A stretch of DNA of 64,000 nt, from NCBI RefSeq assembly GCF_947179165.1, contig NC_077247.1, positions 41,336,935 to 41,400,934 of the forward strand, given 5' to 3'. Below, piece after piece: positions 11,700 to 22,478 of the stretch (position 1 is the stretch's first letter; every line of letters begins with the position of its first letter). The position numbers and the translations under genes are program-made. The notes below the pieces were generated by a model. That model was not told the origin of the DNA. It ran no database searches and saw only the letters and a list, made by a program, of their open reading frames with translations. The stretch is from Solanum dulcamara (lineage: Eukaryota; Streptophyta; Magnoliopsida; Solanales; Solanaceae).

Positions 11700-12972
11700 T
11701 CTCACACACAGTGATAAGTTACACAGTATACATATTTTTGTATTTTACGATAAAGAAAGAAGCTTTCTATACTACTACTCCCAGTTCGGTATAAGAAGCA
11801 AGAAAAAGAATTGAAAGGTAAAGCAGAAAGACAATTAGTAACATTTTTTTTTCTTTTAATTTCTCTTAAAGGTGAAGACAGCTTTTCTCGAATCAATTGG
11901 CTTTAGCTTTGCTTTGTTTCTCTGTCTTTTGCTTTGCTTCTGAGTTTTCTTTCATTCTTTCATTCATTCATACATACAACTTTCTCTCCTTTTCTTGTGT
12001 TTCTTTTTCTTCTCCATTGTTAATTGCTCTTCAAACCCCATTACCCCACTAAACCCCAACTCACTAATTCACCAGAAAATTATATTACTCACCATCTTTC
12101 TTGTTTTTTTTGGATCGGATCTGAAAAAGAACTCAGAAAAAGGAGTTACATAGTAAAGATTGTTTCACTTTTGGAGGGAGTTCTTGAAAGGGTCTCTTTG
12201 TTGAGTCTCAACAGTAATGAAAGATTAATTCTCTGGTCTCACTTCTTTAATCAGGTAATAATCAAGAACCCTTTTTTTCTGTTATTTGTTTTGATTATTG
12301 TGGAATTGTGGGAAGAAGTAAAGAAGGAAACTTAAGAGAACCATGCAAGAAGTTTTAAAGTTTTTGCCTTTTTGGTTTATGTTCTTTTCTGGATTTGCGT
12401 TTAGTTTTTCGTCAATTGATTCTGCCTAGTGTAACTTAATTAGTAATGTAGTCTCTGTTGAGAAAGATCTTTGATTTCTGCTGTCATGCAATTGGGTTGT
12501 TGAAATCTAATTTTTAAGTTTTCTTTGATTTTAAAGCATTTTTCTGTTCATTGGAACGAAATGAACCCGGATAGAGTGTAATAGTTGAAGGGTAGTATTC
12601 ATACATTTGTATTGAGACGTAGTTGATTGATTGACCAGTTACAAGTGAAGTGTTGAGACGTAGTGGATTGAGTGATTAGTTTCAAGTTAAGTATTGAGAC
12701 GTAGTTGATCGATTGATTAGTTACAAGTTAAGTATTGAGACATAGTTGATAGATTGATTTAAGTAGTTTTTTTTTTTTGGGTTAGTAGGGTTATTGTCAA
12801 TGTTATTGCACCCCTCTTATTTATCTGTCAAAGATTCCTTCAGATTTGTGTAAGGATTTTGTGCTGGTAATAGAACCAATTCCATTAGGAAAAAACTTTG
12901 TTCAAAATGGCTTAAGTGTTTATTTTGTCTCATAGAGTAATTTAAGCTAATACTCTCATTTTTTGTGGTACA
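11700..12972 (+). promoter_or_regulatory. Promoter side and 5' UTR (with probable leader intron) of the kinase gene
   Basis: From about 11880 the sequence becomes CT-rich, typical of a plant leader, and ends in a good donor (ATCAG|GTAATAATC) at 12254/12255. An acceptor candidate (TCATAG|AGTAATTT) lies near 12935, shortly before the start codon at 12973. I infer an untranslated exon and a leader intron of about 680 bp; a transcript is needed to fix the edges. The 103-codon frame at 12024-12335 crosses the donor and is not a convincing gene. Confidence 0.5.
12611..12770 (+). repeat. Four tandem copies of a ~41-bp unit in the kinase leader intron
   Basis: ATTGAGACGTAGTTGATTGA-like units start at about 12611, 12652, 12693 and 12733, each followed by TTAGTTACAAGTTAAGT-like sequence. 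The spacing is 40-41 bp and the copies are only slightly diverged, so the expansion looks recent. Confidence 0.8.
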
Positions 12973-15928
12973 ATGGCTGTGTCTAGGCCAAAGAGCATAA
13001 TGGAGTCACTTGTTGAAGGAATCAGTTCCTTACCAAACAGTCACACTCACTTCACTGCTATTAAGGGTAGCACATCTTCAGCTTCCAGGACGAGTCGTCC
13101 TCCCCATCCAACATCAATGAGACAATCTAGATGTAAAGAGTTGTCATTCGATCCAATAGCTATTGACATTGGGTCAAAGGCAGCTGATACCCCAACAGGG
13201 TCGGTGGCTGCTTCCAAGAGTTCGCATAAATCATCCAGTGATCGTATAAAGAGGGATGATGTCTCTGACACGAGGAGACACCATTCTGAATCGACTAAAG
13301 GAAAAGAGTGTCAGGGAATAGAAGATGCTCTTGGTCAACCATCAGAAGAATGTTCACTGGACCGGGTATTAATCTTTGAAAACAAATCATCTATCAAGGA
13401 TCCACTTCATGATAACAAGCACACTACGTCAGGTGGCTATGTGGAGCGCAGGGATTTTATGTTACATGCTGTTGCCAGAGGAGATGCTGACCTCCTAAAT
13501 GGTCAGTTAACATCTCAATCTGGAATAAGCTATTGTCCTAGTCCTCAGAACAGCTTTTATACTGCCGCGCAGTACATAGAACCCAAACAAAGTTTCACCA
13601 CTACAGAAGTCATCAGTGAATGTGCTAGCAGCATGGGCAAGTCTGGTGGAAGTGGTGATGTTAGCAACTCATGCGATATCAGTGAGAGCAGAAAAACAAG
13701 CTTCTACAGAGGCAGCACAGGTAGCGATCTTAGTGATGAAAGCAGCTCTACTAGTTTCGGCAGTACAATATATAAACCTCATCAGGCAAATGATACAAGG
13801 TGGGATGCAATTCAAGCCATTAGATCTATTGATGGAACACTGGGCTTCAACCATTTCAGACTTCTGAAGAGATTGGGAGGTGGTGATATAGGAAATGTTT
13901 TTCTAGCTGAATTGATTGGCACAAGAGATTATTTTGCCATGAAAGTGATGGACAATGCAGCTCTAGAGAGTCGCAAGAAAACTGTGAGAGCTCAGACTGA
14001 ACGAGAGATATTACAGTCTCTGGATCATCCTTTCCTACCAACACTATATTCACACTTTGAAACAGACAAATTTTCTTGCTTGGTGATGGAATTCTGCCCT
14101 GGAGGAGATTTGCATGCACTTCGGCAAAGACAGCCAGGAAAGTTTTTTCCTGAGCATGCTGCCAGGTTAGGCTAGTTTCTGAAATGCATAGATGTTGATG
14201 TTGTAGCTATTTTACTTAAATCTCCTTTCAGCTGGAAGTGTTTTATTTTGTCCATGTATCTATATATTCAGGACATCTTTGACCTGATTATCAGGTTTGA
14301 CGGTCAATAAGTTAGTTCTTGCTGCAATCTTAATGATCAAAGTATGTTACATTGATTTCCCAATAAACTGGTCTCTATCATATTTGATTGTTTTTAGCAA
14401 TGTTAACATATTTTCTTTCTTGAAACCTGCATATATCATTGATAATTTGATATAAGGGCTCTCAAGAAACCCTATCAAATTGGAATTTCTTTTCATCTAT
14501 TGCATAAGAGAGGTCCTGGATAAATTGTAGCATGGCTAGAATGTTATTTTTTAGCTACTTCTGTCGCATTTAGTGGTCTTGCGGTTCAAACCACGATGAT
14601 GAGAGCTGAGATAACCTGCACTATGCTTGTCACAATTCACTTGTTTTTACCCCACTTGTTTGCCTTGATGTGAATTGAGTTAAACAGATTGCTTATTCTA
14701 TGTAGCTTTCTTCTCTTTTACTTAATATTGAGCTCATACTGATCCTTGTCTTTTATCCATTATATGCAATTACTGCATTTAGATTATATTATTTTCCAAT
14801 ATACTTGTTAATATTCATCAGTACATCATTCGTTAAGAAATGAAAACTGATTGGCATAGGGTTTATAATGTTGGTTATTAGCTATTAGCTCTGCTAGAGT
14901 GTCATAGATAATGGAGTAGTTATCTCAACTCAAGATTTGTTTATTCATTGAAGATTCAGAAATCCAGTCTTTGATGATTTTGTAAATGGTCTGTGTTTGT
15001 TGTTATCCATATCATGGACAAAAGTTACTAGGATGCCCATGCATCTTGATCAGTGATGTTAACTTGCACTTGTTATGTTGTTTTGGAGTATAGGTTTTAT
15101 GTAGCAGAAATTCTCCTTGCTCTAGAATACCTGCACATGCTTGGGATCATTTATAGAGATCTTAAACCAGAGAATGTTTTGGTTCGAGAAGATGGTCATA
15201 TAATGCTGTCTGATTTTGACCTCTCCTTGAGGTGTGCTGTGAGTCCAACATTGGTTAAATCCTCAAATTCAAGCTTAGAGTCGAAGACTTCATCATACTG
15301 TGTCCAGCCTGCTTGTATTGAGCCATCTTGTGTAATCCAGCCTGCATGTTTTTCACCGCGTTTCCTAAGGCCCAAGAAAGGAAAGAAGACGAAACAGAAA
15401 TCTGAGATGCACAATCAAGTGAGCCCCCTTCCAGAGCTCATGGCTGAACCGACAAATGCTCGATCCATGTCTTTCGTGGGGACACATGAGTACCTTGCTC
15501 CAGAAATCATTAAAGGCGAGGGGCATGGTAGTGCTGTTGATTGGTGGACATTCGGAATCTTCCTCTATGAGCTCTTGTTTGGGCAAACACCTTTTAAAGG
15601 AGCAGGCAACAGAGCCACCTTGTTTAATGTCGTTGGCCAGCCCCTGAGATTCCCTTCATCTCCCAGTGTTAGTTTTGCTGCAAGGGACTTGATAAGAGGT
15701 CTACTTGTGAAAGAGCCGCAGCATCGCTTAGCATATAGGCGGGGGGCTACAGAAATTAAACAGCACCCATTCTTTCAGAGCGTTAATTGGGCACTTATCC
15801 GGTGTGCTAGCCCTCCAGATGTACCAAAGCCGTTTGTGCTACATGATGCACCCAGAGCACCAGCAACAACGGGTCCAGGTGTTGATGTGAAACCTACTGA
15901 TAATTATTTTGAGATTGATTTCTTCTGA
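12973..15928 (+). CDS. AGC-VIIIa serine/threonine kinase, D6PK/PVPK1-like
   Basis: Two coding exons, 12973-14165 and 15094-15928, give 675 residues. The Ser-rich N-terminal ~290 residues look disordered. The kinase domain starts near residue 295: Gly-rich loop GGGDIGNVF (302-310), catalytic Lys324, YRDLKPENV with Asp420, and DFD (438-440) instead of DFG, the hallmark of plant AGC VIII kinases. About 80 residues with Cys-Pro repeats (466-483) and a Lys-rich stretch (490-500) separate DFD from the activation segment [12 protein letters not shown]; this insertion typically sets localisation. The protein ends FEIDFF, the hydrophobic C-terminal motif that docks PDK1. Relatives phosphorylate PIN auxin exporters at the plasma membrane; that role is inferred from family. 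The N-terminus is longer than that of Arabidopsis D6PK, so PVPK1-like is as good a label. The single intron in the kinase domain is common in this family. Confidence 0.93.
14166..15093 (+). other. Intron of the kinase gene, nothing else identified
   Basis: GT donor after CATGCTGCCAG and AG acceptor before GTTTTATGTAGC. T-rich, with no repeat or nested gene recognised. The Met at 15053 opens a frame only because the intron end happens to be open. Confidence 0.7.
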
Positions 15929-17017
15929 GTTAACTTGTTTTCTCAGGAGTTTAAGTCCATGTCGCCTTATATGATGAAGATCCTTTAGGAAGAACATCAA
16001 TTCATTGTTCCTTTCTTATGAAAATGTAAAGTGCATACTGTCCTGAAATGCAAATGCATAGGAATTGGATTATCGAATGCCACTTTTTTCTCATATCTTC
16101 TTCATTTGTCCAACTCGATGAAATGGCTTCTTCTTGTTGTTGTCTACTTCTCTGGTCCATAAAGATATTTTAGGTGTCAATGGCCAAGTATTATACGGAG
16201 GAGTGAAATGTGTGAAGCATGAGGCTTATAAAGGTGAGATTTGCTGCTGGTGACTTTTTAGCGGTTCCACTTATGAATGAAAAGAGGAAATTGACAAATG
16301 AATTGGACTGAAGCACATAAAGAGGCAAAACTATGCAAGTCTTTTTTGGAAGATGACTTTTCATCATCATTACCATCAATCATCCAATCACCTCTACAAT
16401 TACAACCACCACGTCAGCCATTACCATCAATCATCCAATCACCTCTACAATTACAACCATCGTTAGTCACTGTCACGCCAATCACCTCTATCATTACAAC
16501 TATCGGTATTACTACCAACCACCATCACATTATTTGTAAGTACACCGCCACCACAACCAAGGATGTACAAGTTTGTTACTGTACTTATTAACATTGCATA
16601 CAAATTTCTTTTAACGTAAGTATTTTATAAAATTCTTTTCTACTAATGTAGAATGAGTTTTCATAAAGTCAAATTGTTCTCTAACCTAATATTAAGTAGA
16701 GAGTTGTGTGACCCTGACCTAGTGTTAAGCAACTGGATTTCTAATTACAAGACAAGAAATTAGTCAAATAATAGATTCCTTCTATTTTTATTCACAAATC
16801 ACACCTACCGGCTACCATTAACATTTAGAAAAGTGGGTAGCTGGAATTTAGCCTGTCGCCCACAACACGCACCTTAAAATTATTCTCAAGGGACTGGGCC
16901 CCAACAAGCCTTTTTTATTTTTGCTTTTTCCCCTTTGATTTTAAATCTTCTTTTTTTAAAAAAATTAAAATAGACATAACACATAAATATGTTATTTAAC
17001 TTGACATCAACTGACAC
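15929..17017 (+). other. 3' side of the kinase gene and intergenic DNA with a 51-bp duplication
   Basis: The 3' UTR begins at 15929; its end cannot be fixed. At 16370-16409 and 16421-16460 a TTACCATCAATCATCCAATC-type unit is repeated with a 51-bp period, and the following 80 bases are ACC/CAC-rich. The reading frame across it at 16298-16591 (97 codons) is a product of this repeat. The rest is unassigned. Confidence 0.5.
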
Positions 17018-17230
17018 GTATGTCTTTTAATTTGGGATGTACACTAATAAATATTTTAATTATATAAAGTTGAACAAGTATACACATGTGTCTTATGTGA
17101 CATAGTACACGTAGGATGTTACGTAGGACGTGAATTGTCACGTATGATATGTATGTCTACTTATTCAACTCTATTTAAGTTCAAATATATACTTGTGCAC
17201 ATCCCAAATTGAAGAACATAAATATCAGAT
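17018..17230. mobile_element. MITE with AATTTGGGATGT ends
   Basis: AATTTGGGATGTACAC at about 17030 is inverted at about 17191-17206 (GTGCACATCCCAAATT). Inner motifs AAAGTTGAACAAGTA and TACTTATTCAACTCTAT are also mirrored, and CACATGTGTC/TGACATAGTACACGTAGGA motifs sit in the centre. A second copy of the family is at about 27580-27775. Confidence 0.75.
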
Positions 17231-17741
17231 GAGGTCAAGTTAAATGATACATTTATTTATTATGCTTTCTTTTCAGAGAAATTTTTGATATTTTGATTAT
17301 TCATTTCAACATTTTTTTTAAGAAAAAATAAATCGGTTGACTGAAAAATTAAAATTTACAACATCGGTAGAATTTTTAAGAAATAAATTTTTCTAGAGAA
17401 AGTATTTGTAATTTTTTTTAATAAGTTGAAAAAATTTAAAAATATTTATCCAAAAAGAAAAAGGAAAAGGATCAAAAATACTCCTCAGTTTTCATTTATT
17501 AATTAATTTTATCTTTATCATTAAAATCAAGTTATTGTTATTCCTACCGCAAAGTCAACACATATACCTTTGATTCGGATGAAATCTCTCAAATTGACTT
17601 CAATTACCCAATTTCAGTCAAAGTTATTTGTTTAAAACGAATTTTCAACTAACCCGACTTACAACTCATTTAATTAAAATTCAAATCAAATTAAATCCAA
17701 AAATCACCTACCAAAATCCAAATATAATTTTCAATTCACCC

Positions 17742-18026
17742 TCAAAATTTGCTGAGCACCTTTATCCTTTCCCACATTTTGGTCCACTGATCTTCCTTCA
17801 TTTCTCTAAGAAAGTTCAGAAGGTACCCTTTCTTTACAGCATCAGATGAATGGACAAACACACAAAACTCTGAGTAATCAAGAACATCTTCGAATGGAAG
17901 CTCAATATCATCACTAATTATTACCGGAACACAGTGCCTAGCAATGGCATCAAAGAGACGATTTGAAGATGGAGTGTCTCCAGCAATATTCAGGCAGAAT
18001 TTCTCTGTTTTTTCAGGAGATGACAT
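17742..18026 (-). pseudogene. Captured fragment of a GT47 exostosin-family glycosyltransferase
   Basis: The 94-codon frame reads MSSPEKTEKFCLNIAGDTPS, then a run with SNRLFDAIARHCVPVIISDD and LPFEDVLDYSEFCVFV, a conserved block near the C-terminus of plant GT47 glycosyltransferases (ARAD/IRX10-like relatives act in the Golgi on cell-wall glycans). The rest of the catalytic domain and the N-terminal anchor are missing. The frame ends inside the inverted arm of the host element (KVLSKF then stop). It may be transcribed, but a functional enzyme is unlikely. Confidence 0.85.
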
Positions 18027-18176
18027 GAGAGAAAGTGAATTATTGAGGGACGCGGTGACATTAAGTTCCTATTGAAGATTTAACCTTCAAACAACCCTTC
18101 TTCTTCTGTTTTTTTTTTCCTCTTCTCTCTTGCTTTTAGTTTTTCTTTTCTTCTTCCTTTAGATTAGTTTCTTGAA

Positions 18177-18341
18177 GAAGGGTTTAATTTCTAACTGCAT
18201 TGTAAATGTGCAAGTGTTCTAATGAAGAAGTTCCTTCAGATTTTGCGTTCTTTCCCTCTTTCGTTTTACGGATTACAGCAAGAAAAGTAGGAGAAATAAC
18301 ATAAGGATCAGATATTAGATTCATAGAATCTTTGAGTGATT
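18177..18341 (-). other. 54-codon open frame in the interior of the Mutator-like element
   Basis: On the same strand as the GT47 fragment and upstream of it, an ATG at about 18341 opens a 54-codon frame (MKSLKDSMNLISDPYVIS...) that stops at about 18177. I do not recognise it. It lies between the arms, so it could be a second captured piece or part of the donor gene's 5' region. No evidence of function. Confidence 0.3.
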
Positions 18342-18788
18342 TCATTCTAAAGGAACAAAATTAGGGTAAAGGTGCTCAACAAATTTTGAGGGTGAATTGA
18401 AAATTATATTTGGGTTTTGGTGCTAGATTTGTGAATTTAATTTGATTTGAATTTTAATTAAATGAGTTGCCGATTGGGTGAGATGAAAATTTGTTTTAAA
18501 TGGATAATTTCCATCCAAATTAAAGGTATATGTGTTAACTTTGTAGACGATAGGATATAAGAATAACTTAATTTGAATGATAAAAGTAAAATTAACTAAA
18601 AAATAAAAATTAAGGGTATTTGACCCTTTTCCAAAAAAAAAATGGTGATTATGAGTTCTGCAACATAAAGACCAAATGTACTCGTCAAAACTTCCTGCTA
18701 CTTAAAATACTCCAATTGGCTCGTTCTCTCCACGTTCCCATTTTACTTTCTCTACTCTCTCTCTCTCTGCGAATCCTAACAAACACCG

Positions 18789-21700
18789 ATGGCCGGAAAC
18801 TCGGAGGAAGACATCGTCTCCGACGACGTTAAGTTTGGGTTCCAGCGCCCAGAGATGTATGATTTGAAGCTTGCCGGTACCGCTACCGTCTATGATCGTC
18901 ACGTATTTCTCTGCTACAAATCACATGAAACTTGGCCTTCTCACCTTGAATCCTCCGACTCCGATCCACTTCCGAAACTATTTGCTGCTACTCTTAAAGC
19001 TCGCAAGGACGATATCAAACTCAAGGTTAGTGGTTTATCAACTAATTACATAAGTCAACGGCGTTAGTAATGAACTTCGCCTCTATTGGATTTAGTTTCT
19101 GATTCAGAAATTAGCATATAGGTTATTTTGGATCTAGTATGGGTAAAACATTGTTTATAACTTATAGGACACGAAATGTTCCAAGTTTAATACGAAGTAT
19201 AAGAATTCTTAGCTGGTCGATTAGAATGCACAATTAGTACATTTACGTTATTAGCTTTTCAAATGTATATTGGATAAAATTTTAGTATACAATAGAAGAA
19301 TTTCACTTCGGTAATCAATTAGGATGCTGTCAGTAGTTTTACGATTTTAGCTTTGCAAGTGTGATGCTGAGTTTAATGCGTTTATTGTCTCGGTGATTGT
19401 TTGTGGTAGACTGTTCTGACGATTTGCGAAGTGCGTGAAGACATTGGACTATCGGATGGAGATGTTCTGATTTTTCCTGAAATGATCAAATACAGGTAGT
19501 TTTCGACATTCTTCTATGTTCTTTTATATATCATTGTATTATTCTGTGTGTAGTAGACTAGTAGTGATGAAATACATAACTAGTCTGTCTGAAATCTAGA
19601 AAACAAAAATAAACATCATGAATTTTACTTGATTCTTTTTTCCTCACAACATTATGTTATTTTGGAAGAAATTAGTCTTGTATGATTAAATACCACACTG
19701 CTGTACCTGTACTCTTCTATCTCATAGAGTAATATTTTGGCACTTTTGGCATCTTGAGATTCAGATTAAGTTAACTTTTAACCAACATTTAAAAATATAC
19801 TTTTTTTCGTATGAGTTGTAATGTATACTAGTATTTTTTGAGTAGTTTCTCAATATCTCAATTTGAGTGTAAAATAAATGAATTAATGTAGTTTGATTTA
19901 ATTCTTTTTTTTTTAGATTTGACTTTGTTAGCAAAAAGTGACAAACTAGTTAGGACCAAAGGTTCACTTTTTTAATTACCTCATGATTTTGTTGAAACAT
20001 ATTTGACCTAAACATTGTATGCATCTCCAAACATTACCTTACCTTGAGCTTGAGTTTATGTATGGTTCTTTTAATCAAGGAATTTGAAGGAGTCAGATGT
20101 TGATGCTTTTGTTGAAGATGTGCTTGTGAGTGGCAAGCCGTGGACTTTTGGACCGCAGGAGCCAATAAGTGGTTCTTATATTTTTGTCTGTTCCCACAAT
20201 AATCGAGATCGAAGGTGTGGTGTATGTGGACCAATTCTGATTGAGGAATTCAGCAAGGCTATTGAGTCCAAGGACTTGAAAAACGAAGTTCATGTTACTG
20301 CTTGTTCACATGTTGGTGGCCACAAGTATGCTGGTAATGTGATAATCTTCAGTACTGATAAAGAAGAGGAAATTGCTGGGCATTGGTAAGAGCTAATTAT
20401 ATACTTATTGAGGTGTTCTTTTAGTTTCCATCAGTTTCTTGACCAATTCATTAGTATGTGGCATGTTAAATGGATCAAAGTGGAGAAGCTCCTCATTAGA
20501 ATGTCTATTATAGATATGTTATATGTGGTCCATTGTCATAATGCAGGTATGGCTATGTTACCCCAGATGAGGTACCTATTTTGCTTGATGAGCATATCAG
20601 AGAGGGAAAAATCCTTGAACGACTTTGGAGGTTTGTATTGGATGTGCTTTGCTTTTGTTTCTCATTTGCACAATTTGGGGTTTGGTTTGCTCTATATTTG
20701 TTATAAATTCTTCATTTAACTTTAGGGAGGTTTGGCCCTTGTCCACTTAATCTTAAGGAAATATTCCCGATGTTTTTCTTGGTAAAAGTGCTTATAAGAA
20801 ATAGATTTTACTCTTCTGCTTTGGTTTTCTCAATGTTATGATCAGAAATTAGGCGAGCGTTTGCCTGGAAAAAGAGTCTGCTCTGCACATTACCTTTTTT
20901 CATCAATCATCTCACTACATGCTAACTCGCTTGAGTAAACCTTGGTTTAGACATTCAGTGATATTAGTTATACAATGGTTATTTTCTTAATCCTCAAACC
21001 AAATGTTGGAATCATTTTTCTTAATACCTCCAACCAAATGACCCTCGAAGCCTGAAACAGAGAATATAGACTTTGTCCTAACTTGGTACTCTTTTAGATG
21101 TTATTGAATTCCTATTGCTCATAGATGTTACAAATTTGGCAAAATTTGGTTCAGTCCATTTATTTTTCTGGTGTAGGTTGGCGTGGTAAGAATAGTAATG
21201 TCCCCCTTATATTATGATTATGATCCTTATTAAAGAAAAATGATTTGATCACTCCCTTACTCTTATTTGGAAATTCATCTCATAAATCTAACTAATGTCT
21301 ACAAATATCATGTATGTTGAACGAATGTGGTTGGCTGGACAAGCAACCTTGTAGATTAGTAGACGTGCATACAAGTTGGGCTCAGACGCCACCTATCCTA
21401 AAATAAAGTATACATAAATACATAAGCACAGATGCATACACAGACACATATCATGTATGTTGAAGCCCTATATAAAAACCACCTATTCTAGATTATCTTT
21501 TTGCTGTTTCCTTAACAAAACCACTCACTGTGACTTTAATGTTAACTTGAACTTAGCCAAACTCAATTGCGTTATTTGCACCAAGGTTAAGAATAGGTCA
21601 ATCACTGGCATCACAAATAGAAAATTTGCTAGTGATTACAAGATAATGTTCTATAATTGCTTCATCTGCTCCTGTTGCCAAATTTTTCATAAAAGGTAAT

Positions 21701-22478
21701 CATAATAAAATTTAGTTCATAGTTTTTTTCATGCTTGATCACGAGCTTTGCTTGTGAAAAGCTTTAATGATTGTATGTTAATTAATAAACTATCGTGATC
21801 AAAAGTAAATAAAGAGTGGTAGAAGATAATGGATCTTTGCTCTTGTTAGTGGATTTTTTTTTTTTCTGTTGCTTTTTTGCTGGTGATGGATGCCTATTCT
21901 CAGCATTCAATTTGAAGACAGTTATGAATGTCATTGTGGGTGGGAAATGTTAGATTAATTTTGCTGGCTAGTTATGTAATAGAGTGCCAAAGATGATGCC
22001 TTTCCTATTACAGAACAGTGAATTTCTGGCATTTTAAATCTTCGAATTTGATCTCTGTAAGTTTCAGTTGGAAGCAATTTGTTAAGCAGTTTTAAAGTTA
22101 AATATTTGCTCCTTTTCTCTTAGTATTTGGAGTACAGTTGTGATACACTTTACCCTGGTTAACTATAGGGGCCAAATGGGACTGCATGCTGAGATAACTG
22201 ATAAGGTGAATGAGCAGAGTGTTCCTAATGGAACTACTGTGGACAAAAAAGGAAATGTGCCTGTAGAAACTGCTAGTCAGGGCTGCTGTCAAGGTGCTGC
22301 AGGATTTTCTTGTTGTAGAGATGCAAATGCTGAGGGAAAAGAGGTAGAGAAGGGACAGGCAAGACTTCCAACCTGTTTCAGAAAATGGGATAAGCCTGAA
22401 GTTTACACAGCCATTGGCGTGGTTGGAGCAGTGGCTTTTGTTGCTGTTGCTTATGGATTTTACAAGAAGTCACACTGA
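18789..22478 (+). CDS. Sucrase/ferredoxin-like (Apd1/Aim32-type) Fe-S protein, tail-anchored
   Basis: Five exons: 18789-19025, 19410-19495, 20080-20385, 20547-20630, 22169-22478; 340 residues, all joins in frame. The thioredoxin-like ferredoxin domain shows Cys145-X8-Cys154 (CSHNNRDRRC) and His185-X3-His189 (CSHVGGHKYAGN). That is the CX8C..HX3H pattern I recall for the bis-histidinyl [2Fe-2S] cluster of yeast Apd1 and Aim32. A GYVTPDEVPILLDEHI segment follows. The C-terminal tail has Cys-rich stretches (about 265-285) and a single hydrophobic segment (VYTAIGVVGAVAFVAVAYGF, about 316-335) then KKSH, suggesting a tail anchor. The start has a good context (CACCGATGGCC). The 'sucrase' name is historical; a redox role is inferred. 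Only about 150 bp separates the start from a Mutator-like element. Confidence 0.9.
20631..22168 (+). other. Large fourth intron of the Fe-S protein gene
   Basis: 1.54 kb between LERLWR and GQMGLHAEI. It holds T-rich anonymous sequence and a purine/CA-rich patch near 21360-21445 (ACGTGCATACAAGTTGGGCTCAGACGCCACC) that may be an old retroelement tail, but I cannot place it in a family. The short frames in it are not exons. Confidence 0.5.

Larger units (their letters stand above)
17463..18632 (-). mobile_element. Mutator-like element with long inverted termini carrying a GT47 gene piece (Pack-MULE)
   Basis: Inverted arms of about 270-305 bp (17463-17767 and 18363-18632) are strongly similar; both outer ends read GGAAAAGG(A/G)TCAAA and both inner ends read TAAAGGTGCTCA(G/A)CAAATTTTGAGG. 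Flanking 9-mers AAAGAAAAA and AAAAAAAAA are compatible with a 9-bp target duplication but are low complexity. There is no transposase, so it is non-autonomous. The interior carries an exostosin-family gene fragment. The right end lies 156 bp before the start codon of the next gene. Confidence 0.85.

Noticed and set aside
12024..12335. 103-codon frame before the kinase start
   Set aside because: It crosses a good splice donor at 12254/12255 and lies in the CT-rich leader; no recognisable protein features.
15053..15093. Alternative kinase exon 2 start at Met 15053
   Set aside because: The intron end happens to be open; the AG acceptor at 15092-15093 joins exon 1 in frame and gives the conserved ARFYVAEI sequence.
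16298..16591. 97-codon frame downstream of the kinase
   Set aside because: Made by the 51-bp duplication and an ACC/CAC-rich tract; repeated peptide only reflects the DNA repeat.
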